Below the pieces are notes generated by a model that ran no database searches, was not told where the DNA came from, and saw nothing but the letters and a program-made list of their open reading frames with translations. Positions 1 through 5,196 of a stretch of DNA of 5,196 nucleotides are shown in pieces. A program made the position numbers and the translations under genes. Location: contig CALMFL010000107.1 of the NCBI GenBank assembly GCA_937862595.1, positions 1 to 5,196 on the forward strand, given 5' to 3'. The number at the start of each line of letters is the position of its first letter. The stretch's first letter is position 1. Source of the DNA: an uncultured Fidelibacterota bacterium. Its GTDB lineage: Bacteria > Fidelibacterota > Fidelibacteria > Fidelibacterales > Fidelibacteraceae.

Positions 1-955
1 CGAACATGGCATGAACGAAACGCCCGGGTGAAAAAGCCTGAAGGTCATGCAGGCCTTCGCCGAGCCCGATGAATTTGACCGGTATCTTAAGTTTCCGGCG
101 GATAGCGACGATGCTGCCGCCCTTTGCGGTGCCGTCCAGTTTTGTAATGATCAGTCCGGTAACGGGCGTAATGCGGGTGAATTCCTGCGCCTGCACCACA
201 CTGTTCTGCCCGATGGAACCGTCCAGGACCAGAAGGGTCTCGTGCGGCGCCCCGGGAATGCATTTTTCGATCACGCGCCGGATCTTGTCAAGTTCGTCCA
301 TCAGATGCGTCTTATTATGCAGGCGGCCGGCGGTATCCACGAAGATCAGGTCCGATCCCCGCGAGATCCCGGCCTGGATCCCGTCATAGACGATGCCCGA
401 GGGATTTTTTGCATTGAGGTTCTTGATCATATCCACGCCGGCACGCTGTGCCCATATCTCGAGCTGTTCGATCGCCGCCGCCCGGTAGGTGTCCCCCGCA
501 ACGATCAGGACTTTTTTTCCCTGCTCGCGATACAGGGTCGCCAGCTTGCCGATGGTGGTGGTCTTTCCGGCGCCGTTGACCCCGACCACCAAAACCACGC
601 AGGGATGATGCGCATCGGCGGGAATGCTCAGGTCGTCGTCCCTGAACAGATCCTCCAGCATCCTGACCAGCAGATCGCGGATATCGTCGGGCGAGACCAG
701 CTCCTTCCTGCGCGAGACCGTCTCGATCTCGGCCATGATCAGCTCGGTCACCTCCGTCCCCATGTCGGATTCGTAAAAAAATGCCTCGATCTTTTCCATG
801 AACTGCGCGTCGATCTTCATCCCGCGGCCGAACAGTGAAAGCAATCCCTCCCTGAAACGGTTGCGGGATCTTGCCAACCCGAGACGGTAAGGCTCCTCAA
901 CTCTGATCTCCTGAGGCACCCGGTCATGTTTTTCTTTTCGTTTGAATAAACCCAT
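1..955 (-). CDS. ftsY: Signal recognition particle receptor FtsY (SRP GTPase), 3' end cut by window edge
   Basis: FtsY is the membrane-associated SRP receptor. It pairs with Ffh through twin GTPase domains to deliver ribosome-nascent chain complexes to the Sec translocon. Reading left from the ATG at 955-953, 318 codons are open to the window edge. Residues about 20-110 form the helical N domain. The G domain follows with P-loop GVNGAGKTT (125-133), the SRP-GTPase motif GDTYRAAA (154-161), DTAGR (207-211), TKLDGTAKGG (271-280) and the closing GLGEGLHDLQAF. By family comparison only a few residues after ...FVHAMF are missing. The N terminus (MGLFKRKEKH) is short and basic, without the long acidic A domain of the E. 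coli protein. The usual DATTGQN loop reads DGSIGQN (245-251). An AAGGA lies about 13 nt before the start, rather far for a Shine-Dalgarno site. A repeat block begins about 22 bp upstream of the start, between this gene and the phosphatidyltransferase on the same strand. Confidence 0.97.
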   Translation of the reverse strand, partial: MGLFKRKEKHDRVPQEIRVEEPYRLGLARSRNRFREGLLSLFGRGMKIDAQFMEKIEAFFYESDMGTEVTELIMAEIETVSRRKELVSPDDIRDLLVRMLEDLFRDDDLSIPADAHHPCVVLVVGVNGAGKTTTIGKLATLYREQGKKVLIVAGDTYRAAAIEQLEIWAQRAGVDMIKNLNAKNPSGIVYDGIQAGISRGSDLIFVDTAGRLHNKTHLMDELDKIRRVIEKCIPGAPHETLLVLDGSIGQNSVVQAQEFTRITPVTGLIITKLDGTAKGGSIVAIRRKLKIPVKFIGLGEGLHDLQAFSPGRFVHAMF

Positions 956-996
956 ATAGTTCCACTGTTCCTTGCGATTCTACCGTCTACTGCCTG

Positions 997-1104
997 CCCT
1001 GCGAAGCGCCAGGCCGCAGTCAGCCAACCGGCGGACGAAGGCTGGTAGCCTTCTTGACCAACGTAGCCCCGACACTTCGGGGCGTAGTTGGTGGCGAAGC
1101 AGGG
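997..1104. repeat. Palindromic module 1 (108 bp) with CCCTGC/GCAGGG ends
   Basis: The module is bounded by inverted CCCTGC (997-1002) and GCAGGG (1099-1104). Each is followed inward by an unpaired GAA and then a GC pair. Inside are two hairpins. One has a 7-bp stem GAAGGCT/AGCCTTC (1037-1043 with 1047-1053, loop GGT). The second (1058-1091) has a 5-bp stem CCAAC/GTTGG, a symmetric GTA/GTA internal loop, a 7-bp stem GCCCCGA/TCGGGGC and a 4-nt loop. Positions 1008-1096 match 5108-5196 with 6 differences in 89 positions, including a 44-nt exact run (1024-1067). It has no coding capacity that looks real. Confidence 0.88.
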
Positions 1105-1164
1105 TCTTCTGCCTTCTGACTTCTGTCTTCTGTCTTCTGACTTCCGTCTACTGTCTACTGCCTG

Positions 1165-1239
<75 letters not shown>

Positions 1240-1251
1240 ACTGACTTCTGT

Positions 1252-1857
1252 CTACTGACTTCTATCTTCTGACTTCTGTCTTCTGATGATCTTCGCCGTC
1301 TGCATCATATACACCGCCCAGCTGATCAGCATGAGGAGGGTCGACAGATAAAGGACCCAGACGGCATAGAGATTGACGCCCAGATAAAACTCCAGGATCC
1401 AGAAAACGCCCGCAACGGTCAGGACGAAGATGAATATTTTTCCGATGACATTCGCGCCGCAAACGATATGGTAGCGCCGGTAAAGCATGTTCTTGGAGAG
1501 AAAAATGCTCAGGTCCCGCACAACCAGCAGCAGCAAAAACCACAGGGGAAAATCCATGCGGAGGATCATGAGCAGGATCATGGCCGCCGCAACGACCTTG
1601 TCCGCCAGCGGATCGATGAATTTTCCGAAATCCGAGACCTCGTGCGTCTTTCGCGCAACAAAACCGTCAAGCCAGTCGCTCAGGACGCAGATGCCGAGTA
1701 CGGCCAGGCCCCAGGCCCAGCGATCGGCGATAAAAAGCCAGACGGCCGGCACCGTCAGCACGATGCGGGCGATGCTGATCATGTTGGCCGCGGTGAAATA
1801 GCGGGTCGTATCCGATTCCCGGGTTACGAACTTGTCTTTGATCTGGTCTTCAAACAT
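1252..1857 (-). CDS. CDP-alcohol phosphatidyltransferase family protein (PgsA-like membrane enzyme)
   Basis: This inner-membrane enzyme is predicted to transfer a phosphatidyl group from CDP-diacylglycerol to an alcohol acceptor; glycerol-3-phosphate (PgsA) is the commonest. The 201-aa protein carries the complete family signature D61-xx-D64-G65-xx-A68-R69-x8-G78-xxx-D82-xxx-D86, whose aspartates bind the catalytic metals. Hydrophobic segments lie near 26-44, 47-60, 88-101, 104-121, 135-155 and 162-185, as in the usual six-helix fold. The start at 1857 is preferred over the in-frame ATG at 1941: it has AGAGGA 5 nt upstream, overlaps the upstream gene by 8 bp and gives normal family length. 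The GKxKT stretch I expect in many PgsA proteins reads GKIFIF here (139-144), so the acceptor is uncertain. Residues 192-201 and the TAG stop are encoded by the heptamer repeat, so the tail (RRQKSEDRSQ) is repeat-derived. Confidence 0.92.
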   Translation of the reverse strand: MFEDQIKDKFVTRESDTTRYFTAANMISIARIVLTVPAVWLFIADRWAWGLAVLGICVLSDWLDGFVARKTHEVSDFGKFIDPLADKVVAAAMILLMILRMDFPLWFLLLLVVRDLSIFLSKNMLYRRYHIVCGANVIGKIFIFVLTVAGVFWILEFYLGVNLYAVWVLYLSTLLMLISWAVYMMQTAKIIRRQKSEDRSQ

Positions 1858-2542
1858 CGCTGTCCTCTTTTTGCAGTACGGAATAATAGGATAAAATATG
1901 GGGTTTTTCAAGGATTTGTTCGATCGGAAAATGTTCCTCAACCTTAAGGCCGCTGACGCGGATCATATGGTCGCAGACGCTAAGGCAGTCCAGCAGCCGG
2001 TGCGAGATCACGAAGACGTACGAACGCCGGCGGATCTCGTCGATAATGTCATAGAGAAGCTTCCGGCATTCAATATCCAGCGCCGTCGTCGGTTCGTCCA
2101 GGATCGTGACCGGCGCCCGGACCGCGGCGGCGAGACAGATGCCCAGCCGCTGACGTTCTCCTTCGGAATAATGGCTCAGCCGGCGGTCATCGTCGATGAG
2201 CCCGGCAACGTTCAGGCAGGCGGCATAACGGAAAAACAGATCCCGGCTGAAATGCTTTCCCACCGTGTAACGGGTGTCGCTGTAAATGTCAAGGATGCTT
2301 TTGGCGGTATTTCCGGTAAAAAGGCGCGTCAGGTCCTGCGACAGATAGGCGCAAAATGGATACTCGGACCAGGCCGCGACCGGATGCCGGTTGGGGTCCG
2401 CCAGAAGCTTGATCAGCTGGGATTTTCCGCTGCCGACCGGACCGATGATCCCGCAGCAGGAAGTGCCTTCAAGATCGATCTCCCAGACATTGCTCAGTGT
2501 CTTGTCCGGCGCGATCCCGTAGCTGAACGGCAGAAGTTTCAT
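1850..2542 (-). CDS. ABC transporter ATP-binding protein, second of an EcfA-like pair
   Basis: This is a single-domain ABC ATPase of 230 aa, presumably one half of a cytoplasmic heterodimer with the product of the gene just upstream. Visible motifs are Walker A GPVGSGKS (34-41), Q-loop Gln69, a signature reading YSEGE (125-129) instead of LSGGQ, Walker B VTILDEP (145-151, catalytic Glu150), D-loop TALD (153-156) and switch His181 in VISHR. The sequence after the Q-loop (Q-x4-LFTGNTAKSI) resembles the Q...LF..TV..I pattern of ECF/CbiO ATPases. The ATG at 2542 overlaps the upstream TGA as ATGA, so translation is probably coupled; the longer reading from 2674 starts inside the neighbour and adds a tail without family features. 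The 3' end overlaps the phosphatidyltransferase by 8 bp. The substrate cannot be inferred, since no membrane or binding subunit is present. Confidence 0.9.
   Translation of the reverse strand: MKLLPFSYGIAPDKTLSNVWEIDLEGTSCCGIIGPVGSGKSQLIKLLADPNRHPVAAWSEYPFCAYLSQDLTRLFTGNTAKSILDIYSDTRYTVGKHFSRDLFFRYAACLNVAGLIDDDRRLSHYSEGERQRLGICLAAAVRAPVTILDEPTTALDIECRKLLYDIIDEIRRRSYVFVISHRLLDCLSVCDHMIRVSGLKVEEHFPIEQILEKPHILSYYSVLQKEDSDV
1863..1868 (-). promoter_or_regulatory. Shine-Dalgarno site of the phosphatidyltransferase gene
   Basis: AGAGGA on the minus strand lies 5 nt before the ATG at 1857 and inside the end of the upstream ATPase gene. It decides the start codon against the longer reading from 1941, which would overlap the ATPase gene by 92 bp. 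Confidence 0.75.
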
Positions 2543-3240
2543 TTGGCACCCGTAAAGGTTTTCAGGCGTTCTTTGATCAGATCCCGGTCGAGGAGAATGC
2601 CGTAGGACCTGTAGTCCGCGGCAAAGGCCTCTTTGCTCAAACAAGCTGTCAGCGCGCCGTCGTTCAGGATCCACACCGTATCGACATATTCATATTCATC
2701 GGGGGTTTGCGAACTGATGCAGACGATCTTTCCCTCCGCGGAAAGCAGTTCCGCGCAGCGGTAGCAAGCCCGGACCGCCGGCGGGTCGAGGTGCGAGGCC
2801 GGTTCGTCCAACAGCACGATATCCGCGGGCGTCAGGCAGGTCGCGGCGATCATGACCAGCTGGATCTCTCCGAAGGACAGGGTCGCCGTATCGCGGTCCA
2901 TCAGGGGAACGATCCCCAGGATATCCGCGATGCGGTCTGCCGCCGTTTTCGCTTCATCCGGCGGGATCCCGGCGTTCCGGAGCGGGAAATGCAGTTCATC
3001 CCGGACGGTCTGCATGATGATCTGGTGAAAGGGATTCTGCAGGAGCATGGCAACCTGAGCATTTTCCGGAGTGATACTCCCCTTTTCGGGATCCGTAAAT
3101 CCTGCAATGACCTTGAACAAGGTCGTTTTCCCCGACCCCGAGGGACCGAGCAGCAGGATGCGTTCGCCCGGTTTCATTTCGGGACCGGATCCGCCCAGGG
3201 GCTGTGAAACGTGCGGCAGGTGTAGATCGTGAAGTATCAT
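2539..3240 (-). CDS. ABC transporter ATP-binding protein, first of an EcfA/CbiO-like pair
   Basis: This is a single-domain ABC ATPase of 233 aa, predicted to energise an energy-coupling-factor-type importer for a vitamin or metal. Numbered from the ATG at 3240, it has Walker A GPSGSGKTT (32-40), Q-loop and ECF-like stretch QNPFHQIIMQTVRDEL (from Gln68), signature LSFGE (121-125), Walker B IVLLDEP (Asp145, Glu146) and D-loop SHLD (149-152). The switch histidine is missing: the strand that normally ends in THD or SHR reads CISSQTPDE, placing Ser177 or Gln178 there. The start at 3240 gives the typical MI-plus-strand beginning; an in-frame ATG at 3276 would add 12 residues and neither has a good ribosome site. 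It heads the leftward operon. At 233 aa it lacks the C-terminal extension of longer EcfA proteins. Confidence 0.9.
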   Translation of the reverse strand: MILHDLHLPHVSQPLGGSGPEMKPGERILLLGPSGSGKTTLFKVIAGFTDPEKGSITPENAQVAMLLQNPFHQIIMQTVRDELHFPLRNAGIPPDEAKTAADRIADILGIVPLMDRDTATLSFGEIQLVMIAATCLTPADIVLLDEPASHLDPPAVRACYRCAELLSAEGKIVCISSQTPDEYEYVDTVWILNDGALTACLSKEAFAADYRSYGILLDRDLIKERLKTFTGAK

Positions 3241-3370
3241 GGCGCTGAAATATACGCGAATATGAGAAGGTTTCATAGCAGTTAGTCAGGGGCCGCCGCG
3301 CCGGGACCGTTTCCCGCCCGGATTTCAGCATTTCCTTTTTTCTTTTCCGTTTTCCTTCCTACATTAGGCC
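3241..3370. promoter_or_regulatory. Divergent intergenic region between the ATPase operon and the NFACT gene
   Basis: This is the only place where transcription diverges, so it should hold promoters for both the leftward operon and the rightward NFACT gene. No clear -35/-10 pair stands out for either direction. It contains a small hairpin CGGGA/TCCCG (3302-3306 with 3312-3316, 5-nt loop). A marked pyrimidine tract follows at about 3331-3359, just before the NFACT start. If the longer start of the first ATPase is used, the region shrinks to 3277-3370. Confidence 0.5.
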
Positions 3371-4873
3371 ATGATCACCAGCTGGTTCACACTCGACAAA
3401 TGTGCGGAGCACTATAACCTGGAATACCCTTCGGCGGTCCTGGACCGCTGCGTCACCTTCCGGAAAAACGAACTCTGGCTGATCTTCCGGGAGCATCCGC
3501 CGCTCCTTGTCCACCTCGGCGCGCCCTTTCAGTACACCCTGATTTCCGGGGCGCCGCCGCCGCTGAAGGTGGAAAGCGTCCGGATCTTTCCCGAACTTGA
3601 AGGTTCGATCGTCGCTTCGGTCGATATGCTGCCCCACGAACGCATCATGCGCTTTCATATGACGAACGGCGCCCGCCTGCATATCGTGTTCCTTTCGAAC
3701 CGGGGCAATGTGATCGCCGAACACCGCGGACAGCTTCAGTATTTCAAGAAACACGTCCTGACGGGACCGGAATTGCTCGACGAAAAGCCCGCGGCGGCAC
3801 CCGCATCCCTCGCGGAAGATGTGCGCTTCAGTCCCTACTGGAAAAAACACGGCGCCGAGATCTTCGGGACCGGGGATCACGCCGCAATACTCGGGATGAT
3901 CGCGGGTTCAAACGGCGAAGAGATCGGAAAGCGCTTCATTCTCGGTCCGGGAAAGGAACCCTACGAACCTTCGCTTTTCTACGCGCATTACCGCGCCTAC
4001 ATCGTGCGCTATCTTCAGGAAGAGCATTTTCATGAAGCCCTGGCACTCACGGAGAGCCGTCTCAGCGGCCGGCTGAACGATCTGCAGAAAAAGATACGTC
4101 AGACCGCCGCGGACAAGGACTTCATCGCGCGTTCCGCCGAATACCGCTTCCTGGCCGAGACCCTCGCGGCCTGCCGCTACCTTCTGCCGGACCGGGCGGA
4201 GGATTTTGAGATCCCCGTTCTCTACCGGAAGGACGGATTCCCGGACCGCATAAAGTTGAAAGCCGAGCTTTCAGTTTCGGAGAACATTGACCGCTATTAC
4301 CGCAAAGCGCAGGCCTCCGAGCGGCATGTCAGGGAAAATGCCGTCCGGCACGCCGAACTTCTACGCGCCTATGCGGAATGGGAGGAACGATACCGCGAAT
4401 TCCGGGAGATCCGGGATATCAGGGCCTTCAGGGAATGGGAAAAAGCCCATCCGGACGTTCAGGAACTCGCCCGGGCTCCCCGCGCCGGCGACCGGGAGCG
4501 CAGACCCTTCCGCGAACATATCACTCCGGACGGCTGGCGCATTTGGGTGGGCCGTTCTGCCCGGGATAATGACGAGCTGACCTTCAAACATGCGGTAAAA
4601 ACCGATCTCTGGCTTCATACGCGCCACAGCACCGGGTCGCATGTGATCATAAAGCGGGACGGAAAAAAAGACGTGCCCAAACACGTCATCGAAGAAGCCG
4701 CCGCCCTCGCCGCGCGCTACAGCGACGAAAAGCACGCTTCGCTTGTCACCGTCGTCTGCACGGAACGCAAATACGTCACCAAAGGCAAAGGCATGCCTCC
4801 CGGCAAGGTGCATTTTCAGTATGAAAAAGACATTACGGTAAAACCCGCCGCCCTGACGATCGAAAAAAGCTGA
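3371..4873 (+). CDS. NFACT-family RNA-binding protein (RqcH/FbpA/Rqc2-like), divergent
   Basis: NFACT proteins bind the 50S-peptidyl-tRNA complex of stalled ribosomes; in Firmicutes the member RqcH adds alanine tails to the stalled peptide. The best match here is the C-terminal NFACT-R (DUF814) domain, residues about 380-492: DGWRIWVGRSARDNDELTF (387-405), DLWLHTR (412-418), TGSHVIIK (421-428, where PGSHV is usual), and the closing KGKGMPPGKV (471-480). Before it come charged helices typical of the central coiled coil, including KLKAELSVSENIDRYYRKA (295-313). Residues 1-130 look like a divergent NFACT-N domain in which the Asp-Arg motif of RqcH appears as Glu90-Arg91. At 500 aa it is shorter than the roughly 550-570 aa usual for RqcH/FbpA, and the helix-hairpin-helix part (about 150-215) looks reduced. 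The start has only a weak AGG two bases upstream. It stands alone on its strand. Family membership is firm; tailing activity is uncertain. Confidence 0.9.
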   Translation: MITSWFTLDKCAEHYNLEYPSAVLDRCVTFRKNELWLIFREHPPLLVHLGAPFQYTLISGAPPPLKVESVRIFPELEGSIVASVDMLPHERIMRFHMTNGARLHIVFLSNRGNVIAEHRGQLQYFKKHVLTGPELLDEKPAAAPASLAEDVRFSPYWKKHGAEIFGTGDHAAILGMIAGSNGEEIGKRFILGPGKEPYEPSLFYAHYRAYIVRYLQEEHFHEALALTESRLSGRLNDLQKKIRQTAADKDFIARSAEYRFLAETLAACRYLLPDRAEDFEIPVLYRKDGFPDRIKLKAELSVSENIDRYYRKAQASERHVRENAVRHAELLRAYAEWEERYREFREIRDIRAFREWEKAHPDVQELARAPRAGDRERRPFREHITPDGWRIWVGRSARDNDELTFKHAVKTDLWLHTRHSTGSHVIIKRDGKKDVPKHVIEEAAALAARYSDEKHASLVTVVCTERKYVTKGKGMPPGKVHFQYEKDITVKPAALTIEKS

Positions 4874-4939
4874 ACGCCTGAAAAAAAAGACCTTCTTCTG
4901 ACTACCGTCTACTGACTACCGACTACTGTCTTCTGCCTG

Positions 4940-5015
4940 CCCTCCGACGTGTCCTTCGAAGCTCCAAAGTGACTGAGCGAAGAAGGAAGCTCCGTTACTT
5001 CGGAGCGTAGGAGGG
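4940..5015. repeat. Palindromic module 3 (76 bp)
   Basis: The module is bounded by CCCTCC (4940-4945) and GGAGGG (5010-5015). It contains a 6-bp hairpin GCTCCG/CGGAGC (4989-4994 with 5001-5006, 6-nt loop) followed by the same GTA spacer seen in modules 1 and 2. Its left half (about 4946-4988) differs from modules 1 and 4 and has a second imperfect pairing, TCCTTCG against CGAAGAAGGA. It therefore shares ends and the right-hand hairpin with the family but carries a different filler. Confidence 0.8.
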
Positions 5016-5096
5016 TCTTCTGACTTCTGACTTCTGACTTCTGACTTCTGACTTCTGACTTCTGACTTCTGACTTCTGAATACCGTCTCCTGCCTG

Positions 5097-5196
5097 CCCT
5101 CCGCTGTGCCAGGCCGTAGTCGTCCAACCGGCGGACGAAGGCTGGTAGCCTTCTTGACCAACGTAGCTCCGACGCTTCGGAGCGTAGTTGGTGGCG
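5097..5196. repeat. Palindromic module 4, near-copy of module 1, truncated at window end
   Basis: It starts with CCCTCC (5097-5102) and carries the same two hairpins as module 1: GAAGGCT/AGCCTTC (5137-5153) and the GTA-interrupted hairpin at 5158-5191. Within the latter the pair C1068-G1081 of module 1 is replaced by T5168-A5181, keeping the stem. The right terminal inverted repeat should lie just beyond the window. Confidence 0.85.

Larger units (their letters stand above)
4894..5196. repeat. Repeat block 2: heptamer arrays with two palindromic modules, continuing past the edge
   Basis: It begins 21 bp after the NFACT stop, following an A8 run, and has the same grammar and orientation as block 1. 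Six mixed heptamers (4894-4935) and CCTG lead into module 3 (4940-5015). Then come TCTTCTG and eight identical ACTTCTG units (5023-5078), two diverged heptamers and CCTG (5093-5096). Module 4 starts at 5097 and is cut by the window end. On the minus strand the ACTTCTG run is open in more than one frame and gives SEVRSQK-type peptide, which is a by-product of the repeat. I see no gene and no canonical terminator after the NFACT stop. Confidence 0.93.

Noticed and set aside
47..838. 263-aa open frame on the + strand
   Set aside because: It lies antisense to ftsY, whose GTPase motifs are unmistakable; its translation has no recognisable domain and is Asp/Gly/Arg-biased as expected of a shadow frame.
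978..983. TAGAAT on the minus strand as a -10 box for ftsY
   Set aside because: The expected -35 position falls in module 1 and reads CTTCGC, which is not a credible match; a single hexamer is too weak.
1858..1941. 28-residue N-terminal extension of the phosphatidyltransferase
   Set aside because: The ATG at 1857 has a good AGAGGA site and fits family length; the extension would lie in the end of the upstream ATPase gene.
2543..2674. 44-residue N-terminal extension of the second ATPase
   Set aside because: It lies inside the first ATPase gene in another frame, is Arg-rich and lacks family features; the ATGA overlap at 2542 is the natural start.
2996..3331. 111-aa minus-strand frame starting at 3331 after a purine-rich tract
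   Set aside because: It overlaps the first ATPase in another frame, has no recognisable domain, and its AGGA is only about 1 nt from the ATG, too close for a normal ribosome site.
4874..4895. Terminator after the NFACT gene
   Set aside because: There is an A8 run but no GC-rich stem followed by a U-run on the transcript; the nearest strong hairpins are in the repeat modules and lack a T-tract.
4909..5161. Two overlapping minus-strand open frames (72 and 81 aa) with SEVRSQK repeats
   Set aside because: They are open only because the ACTTCTG array has no stop in these frames; there is no ribosome site or non-repeat protein content.

Overview
This looks like a chromosomal piece of a GC-rich bacterium, probably Gram-negative and perhaps from an uncultivated lineage. 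The evidence is Shine-Dalgarno-type initiation, ATGA-type gene overlaps, bacterial FtsY, a CDP-alcohol phosphatidyltransferase and ECF-like ABC ATPases. Arrays of the heptamer TCTTCTG/ACTTCTG, whose reverse strand reads as SEVRSQK-like peptide, recall repeats I associate with genomes of candidate phyla such as Omnitrophota. That link is a recollection, not something the sequence proves.

Layout. Four genes point left: an EcfA-like ATPase (3240-2539), a second EcfA-like ATPase (2542-1850), a CDP-alcohol phosphatidyltransferase (1857-1252), and then, after a repeat block, ftsY (955 to the left window edge, missing only its last few codons). The first three overlap by 4 and 8 bp and are almost certainly one translationally coupled operon. 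Across a short divergent intergenic region, one gene points right: an NFACT-family protein (3371-4873) related to RqcH/FbpA/Rqc2. Two repeat blocks (about 978-1285 and 4894-5196) bracket the central genes.

Repeat blocks. Both have the same grammar: runs of a 7-bp unit (consensus WCTWCYG), then CCTG, then a palindromic module bounded by CCCTSC...GSAGGG, then TCTTCTG and more heptamers. Four modules are visible (997-1104, 1165-1201, 4940-5015, 5097 to the edge). Modules 1 and 4 are near-identical direct copies exactly 4,100 bp apart. A hairpin they share carries a compensated base-pair change, which argues that the folded structure is maintained. This mosaic is the most unusual content of the window. 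It has invaded coding sequence: the last ten codons and the stop of the phosphatidyltransferase are heptamer repeat.

Functional picture. The genes concern the membrane and translation: SRP-dependent membrane targeting (FtsY), phospholipid headgroup synthesis, an ATPase pair that would power a membrane transporter whose membrane subunits are not here, and a putative ribosome-associated RNA-binding protein. The two ATPases carry complementary defects that would fall on the same composite ATP site, suggesting an asymmetric heterodimer. The NFACT protein lacks the usual Asp-Arg motif and is short for the family.
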